A stretch of 54,785 bases of DNA from Basidiobolus meristosporus CBS 931.73 (lineage: Eukaryota > Basidiobolomycota > Basidiobolomycetes > Basidiobolales > Basidiobolaceae): assembly GCA_002104905.1 (NCBI GenBank), contig MCFE01000598.1, positions 1-54,785 of the forward strand, given 5' to 3'. The notes beneath the pieces were generated by a model, which did no database searches, was not told the origin of the DNA, and saw only the letters and a program-made list of their open reading frames with translations. Below are positions 54,270-54,785 of this stretch, in pieces; position 1 is the first letter of the stretch; each line of letters opens with the position of its first letter. The translations under genes were made by a program, and so were the position numbers.

Positions 54270-54600
54270 ATGCAAATCACTTTTCAAATTGCAACAACAG
54301 CCACTCAAATCCCACCACAAGCTCCTTGCACAAAAGTTGTAGAAGTGTCAAGTTGGCATGGTAATCCACTTCTGGATAAATATTCAACAATGTCCACATA
54401 TGACTCACAATGCTTCCAATGCACCCATTGTACAAATGCCTCAGAGGCCACTTGAATAAATGTATATCCAGTTTGTCCGGCTCTTGCACTTGTATTGTTG
54501 CACATACATATGAATATTGACTGGAACTTGTGAGAAATATCTGGGTAGCAAGTACTCTTTAGTATCTGGCCAAATCTTTCAGATTTCTCCATTATTGCAA
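54270..54600 (-). pseudogene. Tnp2-type transposase fragment, C-terminal part
   Basis: KLDIHLFKWP..., YPEVDYHANLTLLQLLCKELVVGFEWL matches the segment of the larger transposase relic at 43100-42850 (LDIYLFKWPSE..., NANLLHLQLLCKEFVMGFEQL). It is frame-broken. Confidence 0.65.
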
Positions 54601-54631
54601 AGGGCTCATTTGCCCTAATCTATTCTAAAGA

Positions 54632-54785
54632 TGACATCAACCAGCAAACAAAATAATACCAACATCTTCCCTGTTAAGGAGAGGTCTGATGGGAAGAACT
54701 ACAGAATCTGGAGAATCAAGATGAAAATCTACCTTGAGGAAAGAAAGTTTTAGAATATAGCAACAGGAAGAGAAGTTGGGCCCAA
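54632..54785 (+). mobile_element. Start of a Ty1/copia gag, runs off the window
   Basis: ATG at 54632 opens a frame with NYRIWRIKMKIYLEE, the typical start of copia gag (NY..W...M...L). A TAG follows after KF (about 54750), so the copy is probably defective. It continues past the right edge. No LTR is visible directly upstream. Confidence 0.6.

Noticed and set aside
1-54785. tRNA or rRNA genes
   Set aside because: I looked for B-box-like GGTTCRANNCC with a matching acceptor stem and found no convincing case by eye; a covariance-model scan would be decisive.

Overview
The window looks like nuclear DNA of a filamentous or zygomycete-type fungus. The evidence is short introns (41-89 nt) with GTRAGT donors and TACTAAC-like branch sites, TATA boxes, and a gene set of fungal type: a DHA2 drug antiporter, HAL/NPR-type kinases, an Sds23/Moc1-like CBS protein and an Amn1-like F-box/LRR protein. 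A HemN-type radical-SAM enzyme and a Tex/SRBD1-type protein are not typical of ascomycetes or basidiomycetes, so I lean towards an early-diverging lineage. The sequence alone does not fix the phylum.

Layout. 0.6-2.5 kb: a five-exon MFS transporter (-). 3.6-6.8 kb: a gene desert built from a ~330-350 bp LTR family in both orientations, some copies nested and three with perfect 5-bp target-site duplications. 7.1-8.9 kb: a membrane-anchored HemN-like coproporphyrinogen III dehydrogenase (-). 10.2-12.7 kb: a tandem duplication of a SAM methyltransferase plus a small membrane-protein gene; the methyltransferase copies are almost identical, while one small-gene copy has decayed. 14.2-15.5 kb and 22.9-24.2 kb: two paralogous HAL/NPR-type kinases (-), separated by LTR remnants and a dead Ty1/copia pol with its 3' LTR. 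25.8-28.3 kb: a Tex-like gene (-) with one apparent 1-nt frameshift. 29.1-36 kb: the densest gene block, with a hypothetical protein, a secreted or ER-type Hsp20, a short F-box protein, the 11-exon Sds23-like gene, a 10-exon PPIE-type cyclophilin and an Amn1-like F-box/LRR gene.

37.5-54.8 kb: a nested transposon graveyard. It holds degenerate Tnp2-type transposase copies, long foldback elements, a MITE with a 3-bp target duplication, a ~500-bp LTR-like insertion with a 5-bp duplication, three copies of a ~1.06-kb LTR-like repeat (element R), three copies of an unidentified transposon-associated reading frame, and the start of a second copia gag. All three R copies interrupt element reading frames in the same relative orientation.

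The genes do not form a recognisable pathway cluster. The most interesting signals are the fungal HemN with a membrane anchor, the fungal Tex, the conversion-like homogenised methyltransferase pair beside a decayed neighbour, the signal-peptide Hsp20, and the unidentified reading-frame family with its repeated R insertions. Exon coordinates come from reading splice sites and checking phase by hand; no alignment or search was run.
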